A model generated the notes under the pieces. That model was not told the origin of the DNA. It made no database searches and was given only the letters and a program-made list of their open reading frames with translations. A stretch of 64,000 nt of DNA from contig CAJQUW010008711.1 of assembly GCA_907163375.1 (NCBI GenBank), positions 62,001-126,000 on the forward strand, given 5' to 3'. The stretch comes from Prostheceraeus crozeri (lineage: Eukaryota > Platyhelminthes > Polycladida > Euryleptidae). The number at the start of each line of letters is the position of its first letter. Position 1 is the stretch's first letter. Shown piece by piece: positions 1 through 11,835 of the stretch. The translations under genes and the position numbers were made by a program.

Positions 1-2565
1 ATACGTTTTGATCCGTTGTCGTATGAAGACGTGTGAGACAATTTCGGGAGTATGCTTGATTGTATTGAGATAATTAAGTCGTACTAAATACAGCTAAGGT
101 AAATTATTTTTGAAAATATGCTTCAATTGAAAACATTATGAGATACTATAATATTGTGGTACTATCTCAACTATTTTATATATATATTCTGATGCTATCC
201 AATATATTGAGCAGAATAGTAATAGCAGCTGCACTTCCAAATAAACAAATGCATCAAAAACACTGATGATAGTGTTATATTATATTACATTATATAAATA
301 TATAATAATATTATTATATTATATTCATGATGAAAGCATGATAATAGATCTGTCAATTTTGTGACTTGGGATCCGCTCTTAACACAAAGCTGACATTATT
401 ACTTATGAATCTATTATGAGTAGTGCTTGTATGATTTTGCTATTATTCATGCAACAACTGCATAGATGCATTTGTGGATGAATGAAAGTGTTGACTACAA
501 CTTCACATGCACTGTGTTAATGATCCATCAGTTATACAAATAAATCAAAATGTTTACTTTTGTAAGAAATTGGCAAAAAGCTCGATTTTCAAAAAATGAT
601 ATTGGATGAAGGTCAAATGCTTGATGATTTTGATTAAATTTGATGAAATTCGGGTAGGTTATCAGAAGTAGGCATAGAAACCAAAATTCACATTAAGTTA
701 GAATCGCAGCTATTGGAGCAATATCAAAACTGTCTAGGGAATCCAGGATCCTTCCATCTCAGGTAAAATAGGGTCAAAGTAATCGGATGTCTGACACAAT
801 ATTTAGAGGAACTTGACTGCAAAATTATGTCATAAATTCATATTTTCATTATATTCTAGGTTGCATGCAAGTGCTTGGCATGCAGATGCTGGCACAGCGG
901 GGACGAGGATCTGTTTTTAGTTTGAAAAATTTGATAGTCATAGGGAATTCAGATCAGTGTTAAAATTGTTTGAGTTAAAGCGTCGACCATTCGATCGACG
1001 CATGTCGCGCTTACCCTTGCTATCATACTCGCTGAAAAACAATGAAGATAAGGCACCAAATATATTTCGGTCTTCTATCGACCTTCTTCAATGGTGAATA
1101 CACAGTGTGAGTATCGATTTTAAGCTGCGGTCCGAATTTTACAAATTTGATCATTTCAATAATAATACAGTCAATATTTTGCATCATTTTATGCAATCAG
1201 CTTTGCTAACCGTCCAAATTCAACATCTCGCAAGGACTACTATATTTCTGGTAGTATTTAGCTTCCATCATTGTTAAAAGATGATGATGATGATGTCTAG
1301 AAAGATGTCCTCGCACTTCAGCAATTGAAGTACTCAATTCCGTAGCAGCCGCAAACAGATAGTGATCATGGAAGTTTGCGTAGATACAGGAAAGATTAAA
1401 ATACTTTTCTGCCTAATGTTGCTGTTTAAATAATCTGTTTATCATTATTGCAAAAATCCGCAAACCAAGAGAGATAGTCAGTAGCTTTATTAGCTTTTAA
1501 CGTTTTATCGGGGCAGTGATTGTACAAAGCAATATATAGTATGTAAACACTCTTTCAGTATATGTAGGTAAGCGGGGTAACACCAAAGGGAAAATTCTTC
1601 CTGAGCTTTCTGCTAGTGAGCACGCAGTGTCCTACGGGAAAATGGTTACAAGCTTCGGAAGATACATTCATTTATTTTACCGAACATATACATATAATAT
1701 ATTATTGCATAGTAACTGGCCTTTTTCCGCTTTTCGTGGTGTGGTTTGCTGTTCCATCCGAAACTTTGGTTTCTTTGGATGAGAGTATCGGTGAAGGCTT
1801 CGATAAAGAACGCTAATTAAATTAAGATACTTGCCTTATAATTTGAAGGTATGTCGATATTTTGAACAACTGCCAGAATACAAACGCAAGCAGTTCATAC
1901 TGAACTCTTCTTTTGCTGCTGCATATGAAATGAAAACATGCTAATCAAGTCGAAGATATTTTGCAGCGTAATAGAGTGTTATGAACTTAACGCTCAGATA
2001 ATTAAAGGATACGTGACTGAACTATTAAAGATTGATCAATTTACTAATTACTTATAAAGTGCATTTCTTGATTGATATACCTACTTAGGCTTTACTTTCA
2101 TTCATTAACATGAAAACAGAAATTTTTCATTCATGCATAAATTGATAACCATGACAAATTTCATCCAAGTTTCCTTCGATGAACTCGTACATTGCGAAAA
2201 CTTCAAAGAATGTTAAGGCTTCATCTTGATTTCCGTGAAAAGGTGAAACTTCCTTTCAAATATCAATGACAGAAAATCAAAGTATGGCGTGTTTTAGTTC
2301 CTTAAGCATGCTGACGAGAATGAATACTTCCCTAAAAATGTGAACTCCTTTCACTTACTCAAACACAACAGAATGTAGATTTATAGTTCATGTTATTTGT
2401 TTATTTCAGAGAAACCACTCGCAAAAAATCCAAAATAAAATTTGAAAGTGCATATAAATCTAAGATCCGTCTGAGGCATAAAGGACTGTAGTATTATTCA
2501 AATGTAGGATTTGCTATTGTGGTTCAAACTTCATACATGTATGTGCATGTAAACTCAGACTTGAA
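1..2565. other. AT-rich non-coding stretch
   Basis: No convincing coding sequence is visible; the open frames are short and match no family I know. The stretch holds an AT-only patch near 275-330, a (GAT)5-type run at 1281-1295, and a short perfect hairpin near 980-1002 (7-bp arms GCGTCGA/TCGACGC). Confidence 0.6.
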
Positions 2566-3259
2566 AAGGTCCCGGGCGGCCTACGGGCTGGGCTTGGTTT
2601 GGTCCTGTTATTTTTGAACAGAAATAGGCCAGGCTGGGCCAGAAAGTTGTTATCTGTTTATACTTATGAAGATGTGAAAGCTAATAAATCAGATTATTAT
2701 TACAAAGATTATATTATTATTGTATTAAACGGTTTTCCATACATTGCGGTTGAGTTCTTACAGACACACGAGAATCACGCGACACTAATTCTGCAGTCCT
2801 CATCGTAATCTAGAAATAATGCAGCCACGCAATCGTAAGATCGCAATAATCGTTGAATTCGGTTGTTGTCCTATGCAAATAATTTAGAAGTGTCAAAATC
2901 GCAGTTGTCGGTAACTAAATTTAGAGAGATTAATCGATTGTATTGACTGGACGCGTTTAACAGCTGGACATTCTTTTATAATTTGAAATAAGTCGAATTG
3001 AGAAGACTTTCTTCTACATTATATAATGCAGATCCTTCTTGGCTTAGGACGAAAATCTCATTCATCAAGTTTACTAAAACAATGTGTGTGCAAGTATGAC
3101 ATTGCACCAGGGATGCGGAGTCGGAGTCCTTTCAAAATGATAGGACTCCACATCCCTGCATTGTACACGTAGTGTGGTATTACCTATACATGTACATCGC
3201 TAATGTATTAATAACTGGCCGAGTGATCCTAAGTGAAGGGGCGGGCCGGGCCTGAATAT
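2566..3259. repeat. Possible MITE bounded by GC-rich ends
   Basis: Two GC-rich patches stand out in AT-rich DNA: about 2566-2640 (rich in GGGC and GGCC words) and about 3236-3260 (GGGCGGGCCGGGCCT). The second read in reverse resembles GC-rich hAT ends, and the first could be its partner. I could not match the arms base by base or find a target duplication. The 51-bp element at 3108 lies between them. Confidence 0.2.
3108..3158. mobile_element. 51-bp hAT remnant, ends only
   Basis: The element starts CAGGGATGCGGAGTCGGAGT and ends GGACTCCACATCCCTG, which is close to the reverse complement of the start, so little more than the two terminal inverted repeats is left. The flanks are CATTGCAC (3100-3107) and CATTGTAC (3159-3166), an 8-bp duplication with one difference, as expected for hAT. 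The same end sequence bounds the 737-bp element at 8078-8814, so both belong to one family. No coding capacity. Confidence 0.8.
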
Positions 3260-4435
3260 TTTGACCCATTTGCAAGACTGTGCTGCAGACCTTTGTTGTA
3301 ATTGGAGTTGCAATAACAGTTACCATAATTAGCAATCATAACATTATCAACATATTGCAATAACATTGTTTGTTGAGTAATTGTGAACAATTACATTTTT
3401 AGCAATGTAATTAGAAAGTAATTTCAATTTCTTTACAATCAGCAGCATTAAATGTTTATGTAGCAGTTTGAATTACATCGTCGAAAAAGCGCTGCCACAC
3501 TTAGACATGCATCCGATGTACAACTACCGGCTTTTTTTAAAAGAAGACTCCATCGAAACTCATCGTCAAAATCAAAATCAAGTACCGGCGCAATGATATT
3601 CTCTCCCTCCCTGAATCCTTATTGCTGATCGTAAAATCTAAATCAGAAAACTACATAATTTCCCCCTCGGAAAAGGAAATGCATATTCATTTCAGATCTT
3701 TCCAAATGAATTTCAGAAGTTCAGATTTCAACAGCATTTTAAAAGCGCATCAATTGATTACAAATTCTGCCCAACTTGACAAAGATGAATTTAAAGACTT
3801 AACCGGAAGTACAAGCATAGCTTACTCTCGTATTGGCCATTCAGATTTTCATTATAACTTTTATCTCATGTCGCATGTAAAATAAATATTTTTTTGAATA
3901 AGTTGTACCTGCAATCAATTCATAGCATAATTTTAATAGATGACATCAATTTACGATGCTTCAAAAAAACCGTCCGACGGCTCATATTTCCGAAGAGCCG
4001 GTGCTGAGCCAGTGTCCAACGCTTGCAGGTCGAAAATCAGATCGTCAAAATCCAAACGGCCAATTTTAATATGTGTACTTAACTTGCAATCATTCGTTAT
4101 CAAAGACAATACAATGCACCTAAATTCAGAGATGTACATGTGCACTCCGGCTTTGTCGTCTGCGGCGCCTGAAAAAATGGCACTCTTTCCTTCGATTTTG
4201 AAACAAGCACTTCACGAAAACACTAAATTCGATCATAGACAGGTCATTTCTCTTGCCATCGGCTTAATCCTCAAAAGAAAACTTACCATAAAGAGATTCA
4301 GTCTCAGCACGAGTTTAGGGTCGTGACTATGAATTTTGACACGAAATAGAGATGTAGTCATTACTTTTGAATAAGTGAATATTCTGACAGTGAGAGATGA
4401 AGTGCCGGGAATGCACCACAACATATTCTATAAAG

Positions 4436-4540
4436 GAGACCTAGTGACGGATGAGCGATTGAGAACATTTTGTGGCGACTTCGACCGATTGATTGACTTT
4501 TCCATTGCAGATTACATTGACTTGCTATTAGCTAGGTCTC
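4436..4540. repeat. Short inverted repeat, 9-bp arms
   Basis: GAGACCTAG at 4436-4444 is matched by CTAGGTCTC at 4532-4540, giving a 105-bp unit with perfect 9-bp arms. It could be a very small MITE or chance; no target duplication is clear. Confidence 0.3.
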
Positions 4541-5589
4541 TGTAAAAGAATTATGACACCTGCAGAAATACATTGCTAATGAAATACAACTTATGCATGA
4601 AATAACATGAAAGCATGTAGGCCTTGTTTGATATATTCTGCTAGTGAGACACTCAAAGTATATCTTCTGTCGTCATTTTCAAAAATGTTGAATCAACAAT
4701 ACATCAAAGGTAAAGCATGAAATTGGGACCTTTGACTTCTCAGGATCCTGAAAAATGACAAGTTTTAGGATGATACTTGGCTGAAAGGCACAGCAGATAT
4801 TTTTTGGGAACCTTCTCATAATCTCAACTCGATTTCTGAAAATGGATGACATCAATGAGGTAACCAGTTCTCCTCAAATTGCAATGACGGATTTGGAGCT
4901 TTATAATCTCAAGTGCTCTGAGTTTACTTAAAACACGAGCATACTACTTCTCGTCTGCTCGTATCATTATTGTAATATTACCAACATTTAATTCCTGATT
5001 CGCACTTAATTAGCAACAATTATATTTCGTCGTTATCATTTATGGTATCAACAATTCTAGATCAGGGGTTCTCAAAAAGAAGAAGGGGGTAAGAATGAAT
5101 ATTAAGACGCTTGCATTTGTTGATTCCTAAAATTCTCTTTAAAAGAAGATAGTTGTGAAGAATTGCAGAAAAAGAAGCTTCTCAGGCAATTTTTATCTTA
5201 ATAAGGAAATTGACATCAAAGGAATGAGCACATGCAACTTAAATCACTGTTTGTGAATTGCTGATTTAATAATTCTGCCTATGAGTCAATTCTCTTGTAT
5301 TCTTTAGCCGAGCTCCTTATATTATCGCTTCCATTGCTCAGCAACTTTGCCTAACTCAACCTGTTTCGACCTGTTTTGGTCTGTTCCCCAAACGTTGGTA
5401 TATTACCCAGAACCGCTCCCCATAAGCAGACCTGCAATCATTCAATTTCAATACATCTTGTGTGCATATGCATTGAGAGAAAATGCCAGCTCATAAGTTT
5501 ACACTGTATAGAAGTACACTGTATACTGTTAGAAGAGACGGTAGAAGTAAGGTACTGTTTAAAACAAATTGAAGGAAACAAAAATCATG

Positions 5590-5735
5590 TGCTGCATCAA
5601 AGAATACCAAAGAAGCTGCGAAGTCAATACAGGGTCCCACTCAGCAGAACTCTTCAAAGAAAAAACTCTTTCTTCCCGCACACCACCTCTCTATTGAATT
5701 CTGACTTGCGCATTATGCGCCATGTATGTACTTAA
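5590..5735 (+). pseudogene. Possible LINE reverse-transcriptase tail fragment
   Basis: The frame reads LRSQYRVPLSRTLQRKNSFF followed by PHTTSLLNSDL. Many non-LTR retrotransposon ORF2 proteins end with a pattern of basic residues, an aromatic residue, NSFFPR, a short spacer and WNSLP. Here the tryptophan is missing and nothing upstream looks like a reverse transcriptase, so this could be a short 5'-truncated relic or a chance match. Confidence 0.25.
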
Positions 5736-7004
5736 TTTGCAATGTTTGTGATTGATTTGATTTTTATTTTTGAGAATATAAACATATTATTACATTATAC
5801 ACGTGCAAGTTTGCGTGCATATTTGAGATGCAAAAATTTGGAGCGCGGTAGAACACAATAATAAGAAGGTTGCACATACAATTCCGAAGGGCTTTTATGT
5901 CAGGGTAAGTCCAAGCAACTGTGATATTTTGATTTGATGTGAAGCTGAAAATTCGCTTTCTCAGAGATACGCTGTCCACAAAGGAATGAGGAGAGAGATG
6001 TGTATGCGGAAGTTGGACAAAACTTCAAGGGAAGGCTAACAGAAGATCCAGGTTACTGAGAGGTGAAGATTCAAGCAACTCAAGACAATTCAACTGAATT
6101 GATTCCTTGAAGACAATTCAATGCCTTAACTGTAGAACTATCGTGCAATTCTATGAGGTCCTCGGCGACCTTCACTTCAGAATCAATACCTCCGAAGCTT
6201 TTTTAGGGAAGTACATAGATATCGAAGTTGCACTTCAAACTGTCCAGATGATAAGAATGTCCATGATGATGCACTTCTTGTCTGCATATTGATGCCAATT
6301 AGTGTTGATACACTGCATCGAGAAGGGATGAGGTTATGCACTTCCAGCTTGCTTTTTCAGAGATCCAGCTTCAACGAGGCCATATTCAGCTCACCTAAGC
6401 GAAGAAGACGTACACTCCTTCTCCCACCGATACAATTTTTATATTGTGTCAAGACTTTCCCCCAAGGGATAATGATCAAAAAGTATTTTATTTACGATGC
6501 AGAATCATCAGAACAAAAATGACATTCAGCATAACTGTCGTGCTTGCAAGGTTCAATGGTGAGAATATCATATCATTGTTCGACAAACGAAAGAAATAAT
6601 GAGTAACCTACTTAGTTTAGAATATTGTCATAGCAAAAGCCTGCCCACACACATGTGCAATCACACAACTGCTGAAACCTACGAATATTCACCTTTCATG
6701 GTTGGATGTTCCTGCACGATATTCCTCTACTGATTTTATCACAATCCGAAGAAGTTTTTGATAAATATAATTCATGCTTTTGATTTGCGAAAATGTTGTA
6801 TACTGAATTACCCCTCGCATGGATACTCAACAAAATTGAAAATGCAAAATTTAAAGGCTGGATAAAGACTCCCGTAGCGAAATCAGAACGTCAGTAATAT
6901 CCAACAATTGTGTTATCAAGTAAGCGAAGTTAATGTGGCTATATCTGAAGTTCGCTCATTAGGAGGATTAAATCTTTAAATGAAAACGGTGCACTTTTGG
7001 TGGC

Positions 7005-7935
7005 ACGACTCTCGAAAGTCGAGCGCAAAAGGGCAGTCGGGATGTTGGATTCTGGTTGCTCCCTCACACGAATAACCTCACATTCCAATTTGGCTGTCTC
7101 AACAATGCATGGCCTCAGACAGCGAGCTGATGAGACTGAGGCTACCGACGACCTTCCCCGCCATGGTGCCCTATGAATAACAACACTGAACAAAGAACTG
7201 CACATACATCTGCAACATGGGCTGCAACCAGCGACTCGCACTGCAGATGAAGCAACTGAACTGCATTCATCGAATCACAGGTCATATATAGTGCCCAGCA
7301 GGCCATGAGAGCTCGCTTTAATGGCACAGTGAATTCACTGCACTCCCGCGCTCAATGATCATTGGAGTGCCACCCCACGTCATTGGATTACGGCCCGAGT
7401 AGCCAGGCGTGCGCAGAGATGGAGAACTGTGCTTTTCACTGACGAGTCGAGGTTCTGTCTGTTGTCGGAGATGGAAGTCTCCAAATTTGGTGGAGACGTG
7501 ACGAGAAGTATTCAAGCTGCTGTGCGCTGAAAGTCACATTGAAAGTCAAGTCCACATTGTTGACAGGACGATTTGCTGTTTATCCAGGGCGACCTCAGCG
7601 CCAGACATTGCGAATTTTTTCGCCGCTGTTGATGAACAATACCTGGTAGCATGACCTCACCCTGCAGCTCGGGAATGATCGGTCTAATGCTGCACACTGC
7701 ACGTACATATTTTTCCCACTGAAGACGTGCATGTGATACTTTGGCCACATTACTCACCCAACTTGCTTCCGATCGAGCTCCTCTGGGACCACTTAGACAA
7801 GTCTGATCACTTGGCTTTCCACCCAAAAGCCTACCACCACCTCCACCAACCACTTATGGAGGAACGGAGTAGCTTCAACTAGTCAAAGATTCAACTTTTG
7901 GTATCCTCTGCGCAGAAGATGAGTCACTGTAAGAG
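7005..7935 (+). pseudogene. Decayed Tc1-type transposase (DD34E)
   Basis: Plus-strand fragments in several frames match Tc1 transposase in order. Near 7006 the frame reads RLSKVERKRAVGMLDSG, the start of the N-terminal helix-turn-helix. Near 7416-7460 it reads RWRTVLFTDESRFCL, which holds the first catalytic aspartate. Near 7740-7800 it reads HYSPNLLPIELLWDHLD, which holds the catalytic glutamate in the usual (S)PDLNPIE context with D changed to N. A C-terminal stretch ends near 7935 with QLLVSSAQKMSHCKRRF. The second aspartate motif (normally QQDNARPH) reads LGNDRSNAAH and is damaged. Several frameshifts and stops break the gene. Such proteins cut and paste their own element at TA sites in the nucleus. 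I could not place the terminal inverted repeats. Confidence 0.75.
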
Positions 7936-8077
7936 ACGATTCAGGAAATCAGACTCGATATTGATCTCTTATTGGTTTAGACCCTTGCGCAAGAACCAGG
8001 CAGAAAGTGTCGAGGCCTTCTATCATGCTCAATCCTAGATTCTTTGCTGATTCTATATGTTCAGTATGTCAGTGAAA

Positions 8078-8814
8078 CAGGGATGCGGAGTCCAATCACT
8101 TTGATAGGACTCCGACTCCGGGGGTTGATAGGACTCCGACTGCGGGTGGCAAGTATATATAGCCTAGTCTTTTGAAAAAAACTGGTAACTTACATCATAG
8201 ATCATTATAGGCTTACCTGAACCTATCTTTAGTGATCATTTCTGTATCAATTATCAATGAAAGTTTATCAAATGTCGTTTTAAGTTGAATGCATGCGATT
8301 CTGCTCCTCCCATCTTGTTGATGTGTGCTTCACACGGGTTTTCTCCGGTCTCTACCAGCCAGGAAATCCCCATCCTTCTCCAAAAAATATATGAGTACAC
8401 TTTCGATTTTAATATGCGATTTGGAGGAGGAATCACACACGGTTAACGTGAGGGTAAAAGGTTATGTTCTCAAACAAACTAGTATTTAATTTTTTCTTTT
8501 AATTTGACGTGACCTTTGGTGCGTAAGTGTGATGGAGGCTAGGAAGGCTTGTCTTCTCCGCTAAATCGCCGAGTGAAAAGACAATCCTTTTCACACTATC
8601 ACGGTTCATTCCCTGAACTATTACAAGCTTTACATGCAGCAGTGTCTCTGTACTTTTGTTTGACAGAGAAAGTTGACATCAAAACAGAGACAGCTATGCA
8701 CGAGGATAAAAAATTTGTTTGTATTACATGTATATTTCGGGTCTAGTTGATAGGTCATTTGATAGGACTCCAGTAAAAATGATAGGACTCCGGGACTCCG
8801 ACTCCGCATCCCTG
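8078..8814. mobile_element. hAT-type element, 737 bp, 8-bp TSD
   Basis: The left end CAGGGATGCGGAGTCC is the inverse of the right end GGACTCCGACTCCGCATCCC(TG). The 8 bases outside are CAGTGAAA (8070-8077) and CAGTGAAT (8815-8822), one mismatch, the TSD length of hAT. The phrase GATAGGACTCC recurs just inside both ends and also in the 51-bp relative at 3108. The inside carries a BED zinc-finger remnant on the minus strand and no catalytic domain, so this is a deleted, non-autonomous derivative. Confidence 0.85.
8254..8436 (-). pseudogene. BED zinc-finger remnant of a hAT transposase
   Basis: The minus frame begins with KSKVYSYIF and ends FNLKRHLINFH. A BED finger normally opens with SKVWxxF and closes with the NLxxHLxxxH histidine pair, so both edges are present. 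Between them a one-base shift is likely: the neighbouring frame reads SYIFLEKDGDF, a typical BED middle, while the current frame resumes at NPCEAHINKMGGAESHA. The expected CxxC pair is not intact. In hAT transposases the BED finger is the N-terminal DNA-binding domain; the RNase-H-like and dimerisation regions are absent here. Confidence 0.6.
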
Positions 8815-8822
8815 CAGTGAAT

Positions 8823-10105
8823 TGATATTCTACAGCTCTGATCAACTTCAAATGTGATTGTGATGAAAGAGGACTACTTACCGTTGCCTGAAGAATTCAA
8901 ATGATTAAGAAAATGCACAACTTTGACTACTTAACAAATGTTCCATTTTTAATAAGTAGCATTGACGCAACATTTGAATTTTCAATACCTTGCTCGATAT
9001 AAAAGATGGTATGACATATTATCACATGATCATGTGACATGATTTATAGACGCGTGCTCATTACTGTCCGATGATCATTTTGTAGATTGATGAGCTTCAT
9101 TAAAAGTTATTATCACACAAAATGTTTGTAACAAGTTCAGTTATTCGATAAAAGACACTTTACAAATTTAGTTATTAATTTGACCTTCTATTGAGCCAAA
9201 TTCAGCGATTTTTGATGGAAAGCCTGAACATGCGCCAGAACTAAAAGTCACAGAAGTGTAGGTCGAACAAGTTAGTTTTGAGCTTAAGAACGCCACAGGA
9301 AAAAATGTGACAAGAATAGAATCTTCTTCTCTACGTAAGGATGGGGTCAACATAGAAAGACAGGACTTGCAACAACGAAAAAAACCATGATTCTAAACTT
9401 CGGATCTTTTTTTATAATCCGCCCACCATCAACGTTAAATCTGTGCGCTCATAAAGAATCTGCCCACCAATTATAGACGAGTTCTACTGTATTCTTGACG
9501 CTCTGTAGCTGATTTGGTGGCAAGTGCATCATAAACTTGCTATCGTTAAGTGCGCTCTTAGCCGACAAAAGACGTCGAGATAGGGAGTGCAATCCAGAGA
9601 TCACGGGAAATTTTCGGAAGTACAGCGTGTTCGACAGTGTCTAATAATTTCGAATATATAACTTTGATGATGTTGTTTGTTTGGCTTTGGCGCAATAATG
9701 ATGAACGTATGCAATTGCCGTGTAGTGCAATATAATAACTAAATTTTTTAATTAGAATTGCAAATTACAGATTAACGGTCAAGTTGGGCATTATATCAAT
9801 AGTAATTACAGAAGACATCATTAATGTTCAGACACTTCATTTCACGGAGAGCTTATAAAGCGGTAAAATCATCTTTACACTGATTAGCTACATATTCAAT
9901 TAATAAGTAAAACATATAGCAATGCACTGAGCGATAGGCCTGCACGCATTAGCAAGTAACAACTACGCTCAAGAAGCAACGAGTACGCAGTAACAAGTAG
10001 TCGGTAGCTAGTAACACACACATATTTTTCTATGGCATGTTGAAACTCGTCTTTTGTTGAATCCAGACAGGAATCTTTACATAGGGCGCGCCGGAGATAA
10101 GGTCG
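8823..10105. other. Stretch without a recognised gene
   Basis: Only short open frames with no recognisable domain. Local direct repetition of TAACAAGTAG/AGTAAC words occurs near 9950-10015. Confidence 0.5.
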
Positions 10106-11835
10106 CGCTCATAGAGTAAGTGGGTAGAGTTTCGACTTAAAAAGTATCTGTAAACAGTAAAAATCAAAGATATTTAATATTATGAAGGACTAGATAGGAA
10201 ATAGACGTGTTTTTGTGTGCAACGAAACCAGTGAAAATCAGTTGATATTGCATGAATTTGAAAATATTTGTAAGGGAGCAACAAATGTTTCTTTTCATGA
10301 CCTCTTTTTAGTAATTACAGAGCCAAAACGCATTTTAATAATAAATCAAGGAATTTTTATACATGTCTGAAAACAGCGTCCAAATTGCGACAAATAATAG
10401 TCTATTCTACTTTTTCAGATGTCTTGCAAAACCCAGTTGTAAATAAGAGCACCCTGTTGATACAATTCTTTCAATAAGACTTCATTGCATTATTAAATCT
10501 GAAGAGCGCATGTTATATAGGAATAGCACAAATGAAAACCAATTGTTTCATTCTTAGATAAAAGCAGAGTGAAGCTCACTTACAATTCACCTAATACATG
10601 ACTAAATGACTGTTCTGAACAGAAAAATGAACATCATGAAATATATGAAAATTTTTACTTTTGATCATGCAGATTGTTTCTCTGTAATAAGCACGAAGCC
10701 TGGCTATGGTTGTACATGTACATCGTTGCTGTGCCCACCGTTGCCCGGCCACGCCAAACGAGATTGCCAAGCTTAGCAATAATCTAACGTGTAAATGTAA
10801 TTTTGCAGTAAGAAATTACATGATACAACAGAAAAAACATATATGAATTATCAGAAAATTTGATATAAAATTGGCTTAAGCAAATTAAAACAAACGATAT
10901 ATGTTATACGCATGTTATACAATGCACATTGACAGCATCTTTGACATTGACAGACATCCGATGATCGATTCCACTTGGACCTAAAATGCCCTCAATTAAT
11001 TATTTGCAATACATGGATCCATGTTGTAGTTTCAGCCTGGTGAATAGCTCGAAGAGCGTTCTTGACATGGGTGAGCCTTATAGCCAATTCTTCAGTGTAA
11101 TAATCGGATTCTCACTGAATTTGTTAATGGTTATGAATTCTACAGAGGGAGTTGAGTGTTCATCAGTCTTCATCTGAATATTTTTTCTTCCAAATTGATA
11201 GTACTGCACTAAATTGCTGTATCACCGCTCTCATCTTTAACAATTTTTTTCAGAGAAACTACTGAACGAATATTCTTGAAACTTATCATATAGTATCAGT
11301 GAATTGTGCTTTACATCATGTGCCATTTCCAAGGCTTTTTGTCGCATTGCACACCGTACAGCCGACAAAACAGCAATTTCGCCCCATTGCCGTAATGCTT
11401 TTTTTGCCACGATAAAGACCGTACTAAAATGGGTTCAAATTTAGGCATCTATTTCTCATCTAGCCCTTTTAAACAATTAAATATCTTTGGTAAAAATATT
11501 TATATGAAAATATTCTTTTTGTGGAGATTACGTTCCTGTGGTCCAAAACATTATTTGGGCAGTTTTAAAAATGCTAATTTTTTTCAAATAATATATACTA
11601 TTGATATGAACACGATATACAAGTGGCATGAAACATGTTGGATATCAGAAGGAATGAATATATGCCAACAAACATCGTACTCAAGCGGAAATTATAATGC
11701 AATTTCATGATCCGCATTTATAATGGAAGTCTTCATGAAAAGTCGAGATCTATTGTGGTTTTTTGGCTAAAATTCAAAAAAATAAATTTAATCTGAAAAT
11801 TTAATTCAATTTTCACTGGCATGATTTCATGATTC
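10106..11835 (+). repeat. Dispersed repeat R2, copy 1, split by an insertion
   Basis: Bases 10106-10164 and 11490-11835 together match one continuous stretch at 63588-63985 in the same orientation. The first part shares ATAGAGTA, GGTAGAGT-TCGACT and AAAGTATCTGTA-ACAGT. The second part shares GGAGAT-ACGTTCC-GTG-TCCAAAA, GAAGTCTTCATGAAAA and AATTCAATTTTCAC-GGCATGATTT. The interruption is the element at 10165-11489. Open frames in R2 do not align between the copies, so it is probably a non-coding repeat. Confidence 0.75.
10165..11489. mobile_element. Unclassified 1325-bp element, perfect 8-bp TSD
   Basis: The left end CAAAGATATTTAAT and the right end ATTAAATATCTTTG are perfect 14-bp inverted repeats. 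Both sides carry GTAAAAAT (10157-10164 and 11490-11497), an exact 8-bp target duplication. The second R2 copy near 63640 has a single uninterrupted target (ACAGTGAAATTTTTTA). An 8-bp TSD and a CA start suit hAT or P superfamilies, but the end lacks the usual CAGGG of hAT. The inside has no recognisable transposase on either strand; its longest open frames are about 60 codons. It is therefore probably a non-autonomous element, fairly young given the exact duplication. Confidence 0.8.

Larger units (their letters stand above)
3167..6980. other. Stretch without a recognised gene
   Basis: Two open frames are longer than usual here: 3541-3885 on plus (about 114 codons, no family recognised) and 3940-4326 on plus (128 codons, with a partly open opposite strand). 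I see no domain in either. A phrase at 5064 (CAGGGGTTCTCAAAAAG) looks like a hAT end of the Charlie type, but no partner end was found. Confidence 0.5.

Noticed and set aside
3541-3885. Open plus-strand frame of about 114 codons
   Set aside because: No recognisable domain or splice signals; kept only as a remark.
3940-4326. 128-codon plus-strand open frame
   Set aside because: No domain, basic-rich uneven composition, and the opposite strand is partly open too; not enough to call a gene.
5064-5090. hAT end of the Charlie type (CAGGGGTTCTCAAAAAG)
   Set aside because: No inverted partner or target duplication found nearby.
7512-7853. 113-codon minus-strand frame
   Set aside because: Antisense of the decayed Tc1 transposase, whose plus-strand motifs are clear.
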